Notes: generated by a model not told the origin, from the sequence alone. DNA of 64,000 bases from Xylanibacillus composti (GCF_018403685.1 NZ_BOVK01000006.1:124001-188000); one strand, 5' to 3'; shown: positions 37,555-47,190, counted from the stretch's first letter. Translations and numbers: made by a program.

Positions 37555-39686
37555 TCGGAAGCGAGCTGGGAGGCCGCTACGAAGTTGTCGAACGGATCGG
37601 CGGCGGCGGCATGGCCATTGTGTACAGGGGCGTGGATTTATTATTGCATCGTCAGGTAGCCATCAAAGTGCTGCGTCAGCAGTTTGTGCATGATGAGGAC
37701 TTTATCCGCCGCTTTCGCCGAGAAGCGCAAGCGGCTGCTTCCTTGTCCCATCCGAATGTCGTCAGCATCTATGATGTCGGTCAGCAGGATGAAGTTCATT
37801 ATATCGTTATGGAATACATAGAAGGGCATAATTTGAACGACCGCATTAAGGAACAGGCGCCGCTGCAGGTAGAAGATGCGATTCACATCGCAAGCCAAAT
37901 TTGCGATGCGCTTGCGCACGCCCATCATAATCAGATTATTCATCGGGATATCAAGCCGCACAACATTCTGATCGGCAAAAACGGCAGAGTGAAGGTGACC
38001 GATTTCGGTATAGCCAGAGCAGCCACTTCCTCCGACATTACACAGACCGGCGCTGTGCTTGGCTCGGTGCATTATTTTTCCCCTGAGCACGCCAAGGGGG
38101 TGCAGCAGGGAACCGGCTCCGACTTGTATTCGCTCGGTGTCGTGCTCTATCAGATGGTCACGGGCCGCTTGCCGTTTATCGGAGAAAGCCCGATCAGCGT
38201 TGCGTTGAAGCATTTGCAGGAGGATTTCGAAGATCCTAAGCAGATTAATCCGATGCTGCCGCAAAGTGTGGAAAATATCATCTTGAAATCATTAAGAAAA
38301 AATCCTGCGGAGCGCTATCAGACGGCAGAGGAAATGCTTGCGGATTTGGAAACCGCGCTGGACCCTAGAAGAAGCCACGAACCGAAGCTGGCTGTTTCCT
38401 CGCATGACGGAGAGGACGATGAGCAGCGGACGATCATCATGCCGGCGATACGGGGAAACTACAAGTCCGAAACAAGCCTTGAAGATACGTATGTGGGCGG
38501 GGATCGCACGCGCAGCCATGCGGAAGAACACGACGAGAAGCGCTGGAAACGACCGCTGATTCTGGCTGGCGTCTGGATCGCGATATTGGCTGTAGCGATC
38601 TTCGGAGCATGGTACGGCATTAAGCTGGTATTGAATTTGCTTGATGTGCCCGAAGTGGATGTGCCGGAGGTGATCGGCATGGAGCAGGAGGAAGCGATAC
38701 GCACATTGGAGCAATTCAATCTGGTTGCCGACCCGATCATCGAGCAGTACAAGGATGACGTGGAGAAGGGCATCGTATATGATCAGGAGCCGCGCAATAT
38801 GGTAGTGAACGAGAATTCCACAGTAAGGCTGTATGTCAGCCTCGGGCCGGAGCTCTTGGACGTGCCGGAGCTTGTAGGCCAAAGCTGGGAGAGGGTCGAG
38901 CGCGAGCTTGCCGCCTACGGGCTTAATCCGGAACTGGTTACAGTGGAGGAAGAGTTCAGCGAAGAGGAAGTCGGCACCATTCTGGAGCAAAGCCCGCTGC
39001 CCGGCGAGTCGTTCAATCCGAAGACCGACGAGCTTCACCTCGTCATCAGCAAAGGGCTGGATACGTTCGAGATGCCTAACGTGGTTGGATACATGCAAAA
39101 TGTAGCTGAATCGATTCTGGAAAGGAACGGCCTCCAGTATGAGGTGAAAACCGGAACGGACTACTCTGTCCAGAAGGGCATCGTCTATATGCAGCATCCG
39201 TACAGAGGCGGCGAGATGGTGTCTAAAGGCGAGAAGATTACGATCTATGTCAGCGAGGGCTATCCGGAGGATGCTCTCATGCCGACCAGGGTTATCGAAA
39301 TTGAGCCTGAAGTGGAAGGCGAGCCGTCGACCATTCGCATAGTCTACAGCGATGCGCGCGGTGAGGACAGGGAATGGGACACAAGAGAAATCAAGGAGAG
39401 GGTGTCCCTGCCGATTACCGTCGTTGTCTCTCCGAACAAAGACGCGATTATCCGCTACTATGTAAACGACAAGTTCGGCGACAGCTTTACCGTGACGTAT
39501 GAAGACGCCTTGAATCAGCATGCGCCGGCGCCGAATATGAGTGAAGCGGGTACATCCGTTCCAGCGAATACCGGAACGGAAAGCACGCCGGATGGAGATT
39601 CTTCGTCAGACAGCGATCTGGAATCTTCACACGAGCAGGCGCACACCCATAGCGCAGACGAACCAGTGACGGAGGATACGGATTAA
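37551..39686 (+). CDS. prkC: PASTA-domain Ser/Thr protein kinase (PrkC/Stk1)
   Basis: Membrane sensor kinase; in B. subtilis PrkC detects muropeptides through PASTA domains and triggers spore germination and envelope responses. The Hanks kinase domain (residues 10-270) has GGGGMAIVYRG, K39, catalytic D133 in HRDIKPHNIL and D151 in DFG. One membrane helix lies around residues 334-358. Three PASTA repeats follow (about 365-430, 432-500, 502-570, each beginning VPEV, VPEL or MPNV), then a beta-rich region and a Ser/Thr/Glu-rich tail ending in HSADEPVTEDTD. It overlaps prpC by four bases and rsgA by one. Confidence 0.97.
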   Translation: MIGSELGGRYEVVERIGGGGMAIVYRGVDLLLHRQVAIKVLRQQFVHDEDFIRRFRREAQAAASLSHPNVVSIYDVGQQDEVHYIVMEYIEGHNLNDRIKEQAPLQVEDAIHIASQICDALAHAHHNQIIHRDIKPHNILIGKNGRVKVTDFGIARAATSSDITQTGAVLGSVHYFSPEHAKGVQQGTGSDLYSLGVVLYQMVTGRLPFIGESPISVALKHLQEDFEDPKQINPMLPQSVENIILKSLRKNPAERYQTAEEMLADLETALDPRRSHEPKLAVSSHDGEDDEQRTIIMPAIRGNYKSETSLEDTYVGGDRTRSHAEEHDEKRWKRPLILAGVWIAILAVAIFGAWYGIKLVLNLLDVPEVDVPEVIGMEQEEAIRTLEQFNLVADPIIEQYKDDVEKGIVYDQEPRNMVVNENSTVRLYVSLGPELLDVPELVGQSWERVERELAAYGLNPELVTVEEEFSEEEVGTILEQSPLPGESFNPKTDELHLVISKGLDTFEMPNVVGYMQNVAESILERNGLQYEVKTGTDYSVQKGIVYMQHPYRGGEMVSKGEKITIYVSEGYPEDALMPTRVIEIEPEVEGEPSTIRIVYSDARGEDREWDTREIKERVSLPITVVVSPNKDAIIRYYVNDKFGDSFTVTYEDALNQHAPAPNMSEAGTSVPANTGTESTPDGDSSSDSDLESSHEQAHTHSADEPVTEDTD

Positions 39687-40576
39687 TGCCAGAAGGGAAA
39701 ATCGTCAAGGCATTAAGTGGATACTACTATGTGCTCCTCGAACAGGGAGGCGACACGGTTCAATGCAGAGCGAGAGGGGTTTTCAAGAAACGCGGCATCA
39801 CCCCGCTCGTAGGAGACCGCGTTCAGATTGAGCTGAGCAGTCCGAAGGAAGGAACGGTTGTAGAGGTGAAACCGCGCAGCTCCTTCCTTGTTCGGCCTCC
39901 TGTTGCCAACGTGGATGTGGCTGTCCTTGTGTTCTCTGTGGCCGAGCCCGCTTTAAGCTGGCAGCTGCTGGACAAATTTCTGGTTCATATCGAGCATGCC
40001 GGACTTGACGCAGTCATCTGCCTGACGAAGGCAGACTTGGCCGATGAGGAAGCAGAGGCACATCTTGTGCAGACGAAACAAATGTACGAAGCAATCGGCT
40101 ATGCCGTGATTGAAACGAGTGTGCGTTCCGGAATGGGATTGCGTGCATTGGAAGAGGCGATTAATGGGCGGACGGCTGTCTTAGCCGGCCAGTCGGGGGT
40201 CGGGAAATCCTCACTGATCAATGCGCTGGTACCGGGCAAGGAAATGGAAACCGGCGAGATCAGCATGAGACTGGGCAGAGGACGGCATACGACCCGCCAT
40301 GTGGAGCTGATTCCCCTGCAATCGGGCGGTGTCGTTCTGGATACGCCGGGGTTTAGCCAGCTGGACTTCGCCAATGTGGAAACAGACGATTTGGGCAGCT
40401 GTTTCCGGGAATTTGTTCCGCTGGCGGAACAGTGTAAATTCAGGGGATGCTTGCACCGCAGCGAGCCATCTTGCGCAGTGCGCGGCGCTGCTGAAACAGG
40501 GCAGTTGTTCAGCAGCCGCTATGCTCATTACGAGCTGTTTTTTGACGAGTTGAAGGACAGGAAGCGGAGGTATTGA
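39686..40576 (+). CDS. rsgA: ribosome small-subunit-dependent GTPase RsgA (CpgA)
   Basis: Checks late 30S maturation. OB-fold N-terminus, then a circularly permuted GTPase (G4 CLTKADLA, G1 GQSGVGKSSLI, G3 DTPGFSQLDF) and a C-terminal zinc site CKFRGCLHRSEPSCAV. Length 296. It begins in the prkC stop codon and precedes rpe by three bases. In B. subtilis this GTPase is a known PrkC substrate, consistent with the gene order. Confidence 0.97.
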   Translation: MPEGKIVKALSGYYYVLLEQGGDTVQCRARGVFKKRGITPLVGDRVQIELSSPKEGTVVEVKPRSSFLVRPPVANVDVAVLVFSVAEPALSWQLLDKFLVHIEHAGLDAVICLTKADLADEEAEAHLVQTKQMYEAIGYAVIETSVRSGMGLRALEEAINGRTAVLAGQSGVGKSSLINALVPGKEMETGEISMRLGRGRHTTRHVELIPLQSGGVVLDTPGFSQLDFANVETDDLGSCFREFVPLAEQCKFRGCLHRSEPSCAVRGAAETGQLFSSRYAHYELFFDELKDRKRRY

Positions 40577-40579
40577 ATC

Positions 40580-41254
40580 ATGCCAACTCTAAAAATTGCA
40601 CCTTCGATACTTTCAGCTGATTTTGCGAAGCTGGGAGAGGAGGTGCGCACGGTCGAGCAGGGCGGCGCCGACTGGATTCATGTCGATGTGATGGACGGCC
40701 ATTTCGTGCCGAATCTGACATTCGGGGCACTCGTTGTCGACGCGATTCGTCCCCATACGAAGCTGCCGCTGGATGTTCACCTGATGATTGAGCGGCCGGA
40801 TGCATATATTCCGGATTTTGCGCGTGCCGGCGCTGCAATGATCACCGTACATGCGGAAGCATGCACGCATTTGCATCGGACTATCCATTTGATTCGGGAT
40901 CAGGGCGTCAAGGCGGGGGTCGTCTTGAATCCGGCCACGCCGCTGTCGATGATCGATTTCGTCCTGTCTGATGTGGATCTTGTGCTGCTGATGACGGTCA
41001 ATCCCGGCTTTGGCGGCCAGCAGTTTATTCAGGAGGTCATCCCGAAAATCCGGGAATTGCGCAAACGGTTGGACGAACGGGGGCTGACCGAGATCGACGT
41101 GGAAGTGGACGGTGGGATCCATGACGCAACGGCGCCGCTTGTCGTAGAGGCAGGAGCTAACGTATTGGTGGCCGGCAACTATATTTTCGGTTCGGCAGAC
41201 CGTGCGGCAGCGATCACCAAACTGAGGGAGAGCACAACAAAATCAAGGGCTTAA
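40580..41254 (+). CDS. rpe: ribulose-phosphate 3-epimerase
   Basis: Pentose phosphate pathway enzyme interconverting ribulose-5-P and xylulose-5-[50 protein letters not shown] and [20 protein letters not shown] are the conserved blocks carrying the metal ligands and phosphate site. Length 224 is normal. In Bacillus thiN follows; here a terminator and spoVM follow, and thiN lies about 12 kb downstream. Confidence 0.97.
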   Translation: MPTLKIAPSILSADFAKLGEEVRTVEQGGADWIHVDVMDGHFVPNLTFGALVVDAIRPHTKLPLDVHLMIERPDAYIPDFARAGAAMITVHAEACTHLHRTIHLIRDQGVKAGVVLNPATPLSMIDFVLSDVDLVLLMTVNPGFGGQQFIQEVIPKIRELRKRLDERGLTEIDVEVDGGIHDATAPLVVEAGANVLVAGNYIFGSADRAAAITKLRESTTKSRA

Positions 41255-41288
41255 ATCTGCATGATAGTTCCTGCAGAAGCATATACAT

Positions 41289-41322
41289 GATGACAAGGGT
41301 CGTTTTCTTGTCATCTTTTTTT
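41289..41322 (+). terminator. Rho-independent terminator after rpe
   Basis: GATGACAAG pairs perfectly with CTTGTCATC around a nine-base loop, followed by seven T. It ends the long coaBC-rpe transcript. Confidence 0.92.
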
Positions 41323-41388
41323 CTTTCACTCTCTGGTTACGGAGTGAATATACTGGCATTAGCTACAAAATCTCCGGGAGGGGTAGAA

Positions 41389-41472
41389 ATGAAGTTTTAT
41401 ACCTTTAAGCTGCCGAAATTTTTGGGCGGGATGGTCAAAGCGATTCTGAATTCGTTCCAAAAAAACGGGTAA
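41389..41472 (+). CDS. spoVM: stage V sporulation protein SpoVM
   Basis: A 27-residue amphipathic peptide that senses the convex forespore membrane and anchors SpoIVA, the coat base. MKFYTFKLPKFLGGMVKAIL is nearly identical to the Bacillus peptide, including the Pro that bends the helix (P9). The ATG at 41389 follows GGGAGGGG. An open frame extends upstream but only this start fits. The gene is a separate unit between two terminators. Confidence 0.95.
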   Translation: MKFYTFKLPKFLGGMVKAILNSFQKNG

Positions 41473-41505
41473 CCGCCGACAAAAGCATACTTATCCAGAC
41501 AAAGA

Positions 41506-41536
41506 AAAAAAGCACCGCCGGAGCAGGTGCTTTTTG
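41506..41536. terminator. bidirectional terminator between spoVM and rpmB
   Basis: AAAAAAAGCACC and GGTGCTTTTT pair around GCCGGAGCA. A and T runs on both sides serve the convergent genes. Confidence 0.9.
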
Positions 41537-41548
41537 TCTATACGTGCA

Positions 41549-41737
41549 TTAGACACGTGTTACTTTGCCGGACTTCAGAGCGCGAGTGCTCACATAAACA
41601 CGCTTTGGTTTGCCGTCGACGAGAATACGAACCTTTTGCACATTGACACCCCAAGTGCGTCTGGTTTTATTGTTCGCGTGGGACACGTTGTTCCCCCGTT
41701 TAGGAGCTTTTCCAGTTACGTAACATTTGCGAGACAT
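41549..41737 (-). CDS. rpmB: 50S ribosomal protein L28
   Basis: A 62-residue ribosomal protein. [32 protein letters not shown] is the conserved L28 core. It lacks the CxxC zinc pair of some L28 forms: only one Cys is present. The ribosome site is GGGAGGTGG on the minus strand. It is transcribed alone against the main direction, as in Bacillus. Confidence 0.97.
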   Translation of the reverse strand: MSRKCYVTGKAPKRGNNVSHANNKTRRTWGVNVQKVRILVDGKPKRVYVSTRALKSGKVTRV

Positions 41738-42041
41738 TGTCTGTCCACCTCCCGATCATTTCTTGCACACTTGAACTATGATACCATGAGCGCAAGGAAA
41801 GTGTCAACGTGCGAACCGCAGCTTGCTTCTTTCTGCATCGCCAAAGTTTGAAACACTCCTATTTGGACAAGGCTGAATGATATAAGGAAAAAGCAAAAGA
41901 GAAGGCCGGCGCGCTTGCGGAAATTGTCGATTCATGATGAGAATGAAGGCGAAAACGTGCTATCTATGCTTTTCTTATGGGGTTGATTATAGTACAATGA
42001 ATGTTAGTTTACGATTCCTCTACAGAAGGAGCTGGTGAAGG
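41738..42041. other. divergent intergenic region rpmB / asp23-like
   Basis: About 300 bases without a gene. The left part holds the rpmB promoter. On the plus strand a TACAAT at 41993-41998 could be the -10 for the asp23-like gene, but no good -35 was found. I see nothing else in it. Confidence 0.4.
41778..41807 (-). promoter_or_regulatory. sigma-A promoter of rpmB
   Basis: On the minus strand a perfect TTGACA and a TATCAT are separated by 18 bases, about 40 bases before the rpmB start. Confidence 0.75.
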
Positions 42042-42401
42042 ATGCCGATCGAACTAGTGAATGAAAGTGGGAAGATCCTGGTCTCCGACGAAGTGATCTC
42101 CGTGCTGGCCGGTTCAGCAGCATTGGATTGCTATGGCCTTGTTGGCATGGCGACGCGCAAGCAGCTGAAGGACGGCATCGCGGAGTTGCTCGGCAGGGAA
42201 AACCTGAGCAGAGGAGTAGAGGTGCGAAGGGATGCCGACGGCGTTCATATAGATTTATACATAATTGTCAGCTACGGCACAAAAATTTCTGAGGTAGCCC
42301 ATAATATCCAAGTGAAAGTGAAATATGTCTTGAACGAAGTCGTTGGACTGCAGGTAGGGGCAGTAAATATTTTTGTCCAGGGCGTTCGTGTGGCTCGATA
42401 G
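42042..42401 (+). CDS. Asp23/Gls24 family protein (YloU-like)
   Basis: A 119-residue protein. The Asp23 core is clear: GKILVSDEVISVLAGSAALDCYGLVGMATRK at the start and VHIDLYIIVSYGTKISEVAHNIQ in the middle, then VQGVRVAR. Staphylococcal relatives act at the membrane under alkaline or envelope stress; the Bacillus YloU role is not settled. It precedes the fakA-like gene by 12 bases as in Bacillus yloU-yloV. Confidence 0.93.
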   Translation: MPIELVNESGKILVSDEVISVLAGSAALDCYGLVGMATRKQLKDGIAELLGRENLSRGVEVRRDADGVHIDLYIIVSYGTKISEVAHNIQVKVKYVLNEVVGLQVGAVNIFVQGVRVAR

Positions 42402-42413
42402 GGGGAGAAACGT

Positions 42414-44165
42414 TTGAGTAAGCGCTTTATTGACGGATCAGATTTCGAACGGATGATCGCAGCGGCCGCCGCACGTCTCAAAGAACAGGTCCAAACGGTT
42501 AACAATTTGAATGTGTTTCCGGTACCCGACGGAGATACCGGTACAAATATGAATATGACTCTCCAATCCGGTATGGAGCAGCTCAGAGAGAAGCATTCTC
42601 CGGATTTGGGACGCTCTGCCGAAGTGCTTTCCAAGGGCTTGCTCATGGGGGCAAGAGGGAATTCCGGCGTCATACTCTCACAGTTGTTCAGAGGATTTGC
42701 CAAAGGGGTTAACGGACAGAAGGAAATCGATACCGTCCAATTTGCCCAGGCGCTTCAGCAAGGGGTCGATACAGCATATCAGGCAGTTGTGAAGCCGGTG
42801 GAGGGCACGATTTTGACGGTGTCCCGCGAAGCGGCCAAGCATGCGGTGACAATCGCGAGAAGGACCGATGATTTTCATGCCTTCCTGGAGGAAGTGACAG
42901 CGAAGGCGAAAGAAGCGCTTGCCCGTACGCCTGATCTGCTTCCGGTTTTGAAGCAGGTGGGGGTGGTCGATTCTGGCGGCCAAGGCTTGGTCTATGTCTA
43001 TGAAGGCTTTCTGAATGGCTTGAAGCTTAGCTACGCCGACGAGCCTTTTGCGATCGCCTCTGACGCAGTCAGGCCGGAACCGAAGCAGGAAGAGTCAGCA
43101 GCCCCAATGGAGGCAAGGGGAGAGGCTGGCGAGGTTGCCGCTCAGAGGTACTTGGATCCGGATTCTATCCAATATCCGTATGACATGGAGTTTTTTATCC
43201 GCTTGCAGAGCGGAAATGGCTCTGTCCAGGAAACCTTCTCGGAAGAGAAGCTGCGCCGGCAGCTTTCGGCCATCGGCGACAGTGTGCTGGTTATTGCGGA
43301 CGAGGAATTCGCCAAGGTGCATGTTCATACGAACGTGCCGGGCGAAGTGTTTAACACAGCTATTCGTTACGGGGAATTGACACGCTTCCATCTGGAAAAT
43401 ATGCGGGACCAGCACCGCCGGTTGATCGATGAGGAAGAGCCGGGTTTATCTGACGGATTGGAACATGCGGAGGAAACTGCGGATCTGGAGCAGCCAATGG
43501 AGAATCTGAAGCCATTCGGCATGGTCACGGTGGCTCTTGGCGACGGGATCGCAAGCATTTTCGAGAGTTTGGGCGTCGACGTGGTGCTGACCGGCGGACA
43601 GACGATGAATCCGAGCACAGAGGATATTGTGCAGGCAGTGGAGCAGGTTGGCGCGCAAACCGTGTTTGTGCTCCCGAACAATTCCAATATTATATTGGCT
43701 GCGCAGCAGGCGAAGCAATTGGCCAAGGCGAATATAATTGTCATCCCGACCAAAACGATTCCGCAAGGGATGGCGGCGGCTCTTGCATTCCAGGAAGACT
43801 TGACGGCTGAGGAGATAGAGCGCAGCATGCTCCCAGCCATCGAGAGGGTGCGCTCCGGGCAAATCACGAACGCTGTACGGAATACGCAGATGGAAGGCGT
43901 CGATATTCAGGAAGGCGACTTTATCGCGATCCTGGATGGAAAGATTGTTGTTGCAGAGGAAAATCTCTTCGACGCGGGCAAGCAGCTGCTGGATCGGATG
44001 CTTGAGCATGGGGACGAAGTGGTGACCTTGCTGGTTGGGGAAGATGCAGATGCCGAGATGACCGAGCGGCTGTCCCAGTATGTGCAAGAGCAGTATCCAA
44101 TGGCCGAGCTCGAGGTTTTGCAGGGCGGCCAGCCACTGTATCCTTATCTGATTTCGGTTGAATAA
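42414..44165 (+). CDS. fakA: DAK2-domain fatty acid kinase, FakA-like (YloV)
   Basis: A 583-residue protein built as in FakA: an N-terminal DAK2 (dihydroxyacetone kinase L-like) ATP-binding domain with NVFPVPDGDTGTNMNMTL and GARGNSGVILSQLFRGF, a middle domain, and a C-terminal DegV-like domain. FakA phosphorylates fatty acids held by a FakB (DegV) protein so that external fatty acids enter phospholipid synthesis. The start is TTG at 42414 behind GGGGGAG. The adjacent downstream gene is a DegV protein, a natural partner. Confidence 0.92.
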   Translation: MSKRFIDGSDFERMIAAAAARLKEQVQTVNNLNVFPVPDGDTGTNMNMTLQSGMEQLREKHSPDLGRSAEVLSKGLLMGARGNSGVILSQLFRGFAKGVNGQKEIDTVQFAQALQQGVDTAYQAVVKPVEGTILTVSREAAKHAVTIARRTDDFHAFLEEVTAKAKEALARTPDLLPVLKQVGVVDSGGQGLVYVYEGFLNGLKLSYADEPFAIASDAVRPEPKQEESAAPMEARGEAGEVAAQRYLDPDSIQYPYDMEFFIRLQSGNGSVQETFSEEKLRRQLSAIGDSVLVIADEEFAKVHVHTNVPGEVFNTAIRYGELTRFHLENMRDQHRRLIDEEEPGLSDGLEHAEETADLEQPMENLKPFGMVTVALGDGIASIFESLGVDVVLTGGQTMNPSTEDIVQAVEQVGAQTVFVLPNNSNIILAAQQAKQLAKANIIVIPTKTIPQGMAAALAFQEDLTAEEIERSMLPAIERVRSGQITNAVRNTQMEGVDIQEGDFIAILDGKIVVAEENLFDAGKQLLDRMLEHGDEVVTLLVGEDADAEMTERLSQYVQEQYPMAELEVLQGGQPLYPYLISVE

Positions 44166-44184
44166 TATTGAGCGGGGTGATGGT

Positions 44185-45042
44185 ATGAGTAAAGTGCGAA
44201 TTGTAACGGACAGTACTGCGGATATTCCCGCAGAAACAAGGGAACGACTTGGCATTGAAATGGTACCGCTGAAGGTGCATTTTGGCGAGGAAGCCTATCG
44301 GGACTATCTCGATATCAAGCCGGAGGAGTTCTATGGAAAGCTCAAGCAAGCCAAGGAATTGCCGACGACCTCGCAGCCTTCGCCTGTTGATTTTCTGAAT
44401 GTATATAAGCGGCTGCTTGAAGAAGATCCGGATACAGAAATTATTTCCGTACATCTTTCCTCATCGTTAAGCGGTACATATCAATCTGCAGTTCTGGCCA
44501 AATCGCTGCTGGAAGACCAGACCAACATAACGATTGTCGACTCCAAGACCGCTTCTTATGGGATTGGCATCATCGTAGAGGAGATGGCGAAAGCCGCGCT
44601 TGAAGGCAAGAGCAAGGATGAATGTCTGGCGATTTATGAACCGATGCGCCAGGATCCCCGCCTTTATTTTTTGGTGGACACATTGGAATACCTGCAAAAG
44701 GGCGGACGTATCGGCAGAGCTTCAGCGCTTGTCGGATCGCTCCTGCACATTAAGCCGATCCTCTCCCTGGACGATTCAGGTACGATCTATTCGGTGGACA
44801 AGGTGCGCGGACAACGCAAGGCGCTCGCCCGCATTGTAGAGCTGTTCGAGCAAGACTTGCAGGGCAAGGCCATTGCATTGACGATCGTTCATGCAGAAGC
44901 GCTTGAGACCGCCCAGCTGGCGGCGGAATTGATCAAGGAACGCTTCGAGGTGAAGAACGTTCGCTACGCGATGCTGGGCCCGGTTATCGGCACCCATGTC
45001 GGTCCAGGCACGATCGGCATCTTTGCAGTTCCGGCACCATGA
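44185..45042 (+). CDS. DegV family fatty acid-binding protein (FakB-like)
   Basis: A 285-residue EDD-fold protein. VRIVTDSTADIPAETRERLGIEMVPLKVHFGEE, TSQPSPVDFLNVY, IISVHLSSSLSGTYQSA and LQKGGRIGRASALVG are the family blocks; the Ser and Thr in these loops hold the fatty acid carboxylate. The ATG at 44185 has GCGGGGTGATGG upstream. It lies 19 bases after fakA and overlaps recG by four bases. In Bacillus this place is occupied by sdaAB-sdaAA. Confidence 0.92.
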   Translation: MSKVRIVTDSTADIPAETRERLGIEMVPLKVHFGEEAYRDYLDIKPEEFYGKLKQAKELPTTSQPSPVDFLNVYKRLLEEDPDTEIISVHLSSSLSGTYQSAVLAKSLLEDQTNITIVDSKTASYGIGIIVEEMAKAALEGKSKDECLAIYEPMRQDPRLYFLVDTLEYLQKGGRIGRASALVGSLLHIKPILSLDDSGTIYSVDKVRGQRKALARIVELFEQDLQGKAIALTIVHAEALETAQLAAELIKERFEVKNVRYAMLGPVIGTHVGPGTIGIFAVPAP

Positions 45043-47114
45043 GTGAAGCGACACAGTCTGACCTTCACCGGCTTCCGGTTCGTTTGGTGCCGGGCGTGGG
45101 ACCGCAGAAAGCGGAACATCTTGCAGCGCTTGGCATCGGGACTGTCGGTGACTTGCTGGAATACTTCCCGTTTCGGTATGAGGACTATCGCCTGAAGCCG
45201 CTGGAAGAAGCCAGGGACGGAGAGAAGATAACGGTCGCGGCTTCGGTGTTTGCCGAGCCAACCCTCCAACGCTATGGCCGCAACAAAACTCGAATGACGT
45301 GCAGAATGCTGGTGGACCGCGTGTTGATCACAACCGTGTGGTTCAACCGGCATTTTCTTCGTGATCGGTTGACACCGGGGACGGATATCGTCGTAACAGG
45401 CAAATGGGATGCTAGAAGGTTGCAGCTGACTGTATCCCAGGCTGAATTTGCCGGAGCGCAGCAAAGCGCGCGTTCCGGCACGTTGCAACCGGTATATTCA
45501 GTCGGCGGAGAGGTCACGCAAGGCTGGCTCCGCAAAGTGATCCTGGCGGCCTTGGACAGATTTGGCGAACAAGTTGCGGAGGTGCTTCCGGAGGAACTGC
45601 TTGGCAAGCACAAGCTGCTTTCGCGCAAAGAGGCGATACGCATTGTGCACCGGCCTCAGGATGGCGAGGAGGGCCGCGTTCAGGAAGGGAAGCGGCGGAT
45701 GGCCTACGAAGAGCTCTTCTATTTTCAGCTGAAGCTGCTGGCCTACAAGCAGCTTGTCAAACAGCGAACGGAGGGGTCTGCCAAGCAATTGGATCGGGAA
45801 AAGGTGAGAGGCTTTGTAAGGGGACTGCCCTTCCGGCTTACATCCGCACAAAAGCAAGTCATAGCGGACATATTGGACGATCTGGAGTCGCCGCATTGCA
45901 TGAATCGCTTGCTCCAGGGAGATGTCGGGTCGGGCAAGACCGTCGTCGCTGCGACGGCGTTGTTTGCTGTTGTGACAGCAGGGTATCAAGGAGCGCTGAT
46001 GGCGCCTACCGAGATACTGGCTGAACAGCATGCCCGGTCGCTTGCCCGGTTATTCGAGCCCTACGGACTGCAGATTGGGCTCTTGACAGGCAGCATGACC
46101 GAGAGACAGAAGCGAGAAATTCTGAGCGCGCTGCAAATGGGACTGATTGATATTGCGATTGGCACGCATGCGCTGATCCAGGACAATGTGTACTACCGCA
46201 ACCTTGGATTGGTTGTGACAGATGAGCAGCACCGTTTCGGGGTGCAGCAGCGCAGCATTCTGCGCAGGAAAGGACTTGCGCCTGACGTTTTGACGATGAC
46301 TGCAACTCCGATTCCGCGCACGCTCGCCATTACCGCATTCGGGGATATGGATGTGTCTTCCTTGCGGGAGATGCCGAAAGGCCGCAAGCCTATCCAAACG
46401 TTCTGGGTGAAGAAGGACAAGCTGGAACGCGTCTGGGGTTTTATACGCAAGGAAGTGGATGCAGGCCGACAGGCATATGTCATCTGTCCCCTTATCGAGG
46501 AGTCCGAGAAGCTCGATGTGCAAAATGCGATTGACCTTCATGCCCAGCTGTCTGTTTACTTTGCGGACCAAGCGGTCGGCCTGCTGCATGGACGTCTGCC
46601 ATCCGATGAGAAGGATCGCGTTATGCAGCTGTTCCATCAAGGAGAATGCGCTATCCTTGTTTCTACGACCGTCATCGAGGTTGGGGTAGACGTGCCGAAT
46701 GCAACCGTAATGGTCATTTACGATGCTGATCGATTCGGGTTGTCGCAGCTTCATCAGCTCCGCGGCAGAGTGGGCCGCGGCGAGCACGCCTCGACCTGTA
46801 TTCTGGTTGCCGATCCGAAGTCGGAAAGCGGCCGGGAGCGCATGCAGGCGATGACCGAAACGACTGACGGGTTCGAGATTGCGCGTCGCGACTTGGAAAT
46901 GCGCGGACCTGGAGATTTCTTCGGAACGAAGCAGAGCGGCCTTCCGGAATTTCGTTTCTCCGATATCGTGCAGGACTATGAGCTATTGGAGCAGGCGCGA
47001 GAGGATGCGGCATCGCTCGTGCGATCAAAGATGTTTTGGACGGATGCGGCATACGCAGGCTTGCGCGACTACTTGCGGCGAGAGCAAATTTTCCAGGGAG
47101 ATTTGCTGGATTAA
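45039..47114 (+). CDS. recG: ATP-dependent DNA helicase RecG
   Basis: Remodels stalled forks and branched DNA. Wedge/OB domain (VPGVGPQKAEHLAALGIGTVGDLLEYFPFRYED), Walker A GDVGSGKT (294-301), DEQHRFGVQQR, and helicase motif VI QLRGRVGRGEHASTCIL. The C-terminal block RDLEMRGPGDFFGTKQSGLPEF is diagnostic. Length 691. Its start overlaps the degV stop as ATGA. Confidence 0.98.
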   Translation: MSEATQSDLHRLPVRLVPGVGPQKAEHLAALGIGTVGDLLEYFPFRYEDYRLKPLEEARDGEKITVAASVFAEPTLQRYGRNKTRMTCRMLVDRVLITTVWFNRHFLRDRLTPGTDIVVTGKWDARRLQLTVSQAEFAGAQQSARSGTLQPVYSVGGEVTQGWLRKVILAALDRFGEQVAEVLPEELLGKHKLLSRKEAIRIVHRPQDGEEGRVQEGKRRMAYEELFYFQLKLLAYKQLVKQRTEGSAKQLDREKVRGFVRGLPFRLTSAQKQVIADILDDLESPHCMNRLLQGDVGSGKTVVAATALFAVVTAGYQGALMAPTEILAEQHARSLARLFEPYGLQIGLLTGSMTERQKREILSALQMGLIDIAIGTHALIQDNVYYRNLGLVVTDEQHRFGVQQRSILRRKGLAPDVLTMTATPIPRTLAITAFGDMDVSSLREMPKGRKPIQTFWVKKDKLERVWGFIRKEVDAGRQAYVICPLIEESEKLDVQNAIDLHAQLSVYFADQAVGLLHGRLPSDEKDRVMQLFHQGECAILVSTTVIEVGVDVPNATVMVIYDADRFGLSQLHQLRGRVGRGEHASTCILVADPKSESGRERMQAMTETTDGFEIARRDLEMRGPGDFFGTKQSGLPEFRFSDIVQDYELLEQAREDAASLVRSKMFWTDAAYAGLRDYLRREQIFQGDLLD

Positions 47115-47126
47115 ACGGGGAGAGCG

Positions 47127-47156
47127 GCACATAATCCTAGGTGCGCACATATAATA
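47127..47156 (+). promoter_or_regulatory. candidate sigma-K-type sporulation promoter for spoVIF
   Basis: GCACA at 47127 and CATATAATA at 47148 are 16 bases apart. This fits the sigma-K pattern (an AC-centred -35, 16-17 bases, then CATAnnnTA). The spacing to the gene start is about 35 bases. Confidence 0.6.
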
Positions 47157-47190
47157 GAGACATAGTGCGAACAAAGGGGAGTGGCAGCGC

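Noticed and set aside
41344-41371. Sigma-E-like elements (GAATATA and CTACAAAAT) before spoVM
   Set aside because: The spacing is only about ten bases, too short for sigma-E, though spoVM is sigma-E controlled in Bacillus.
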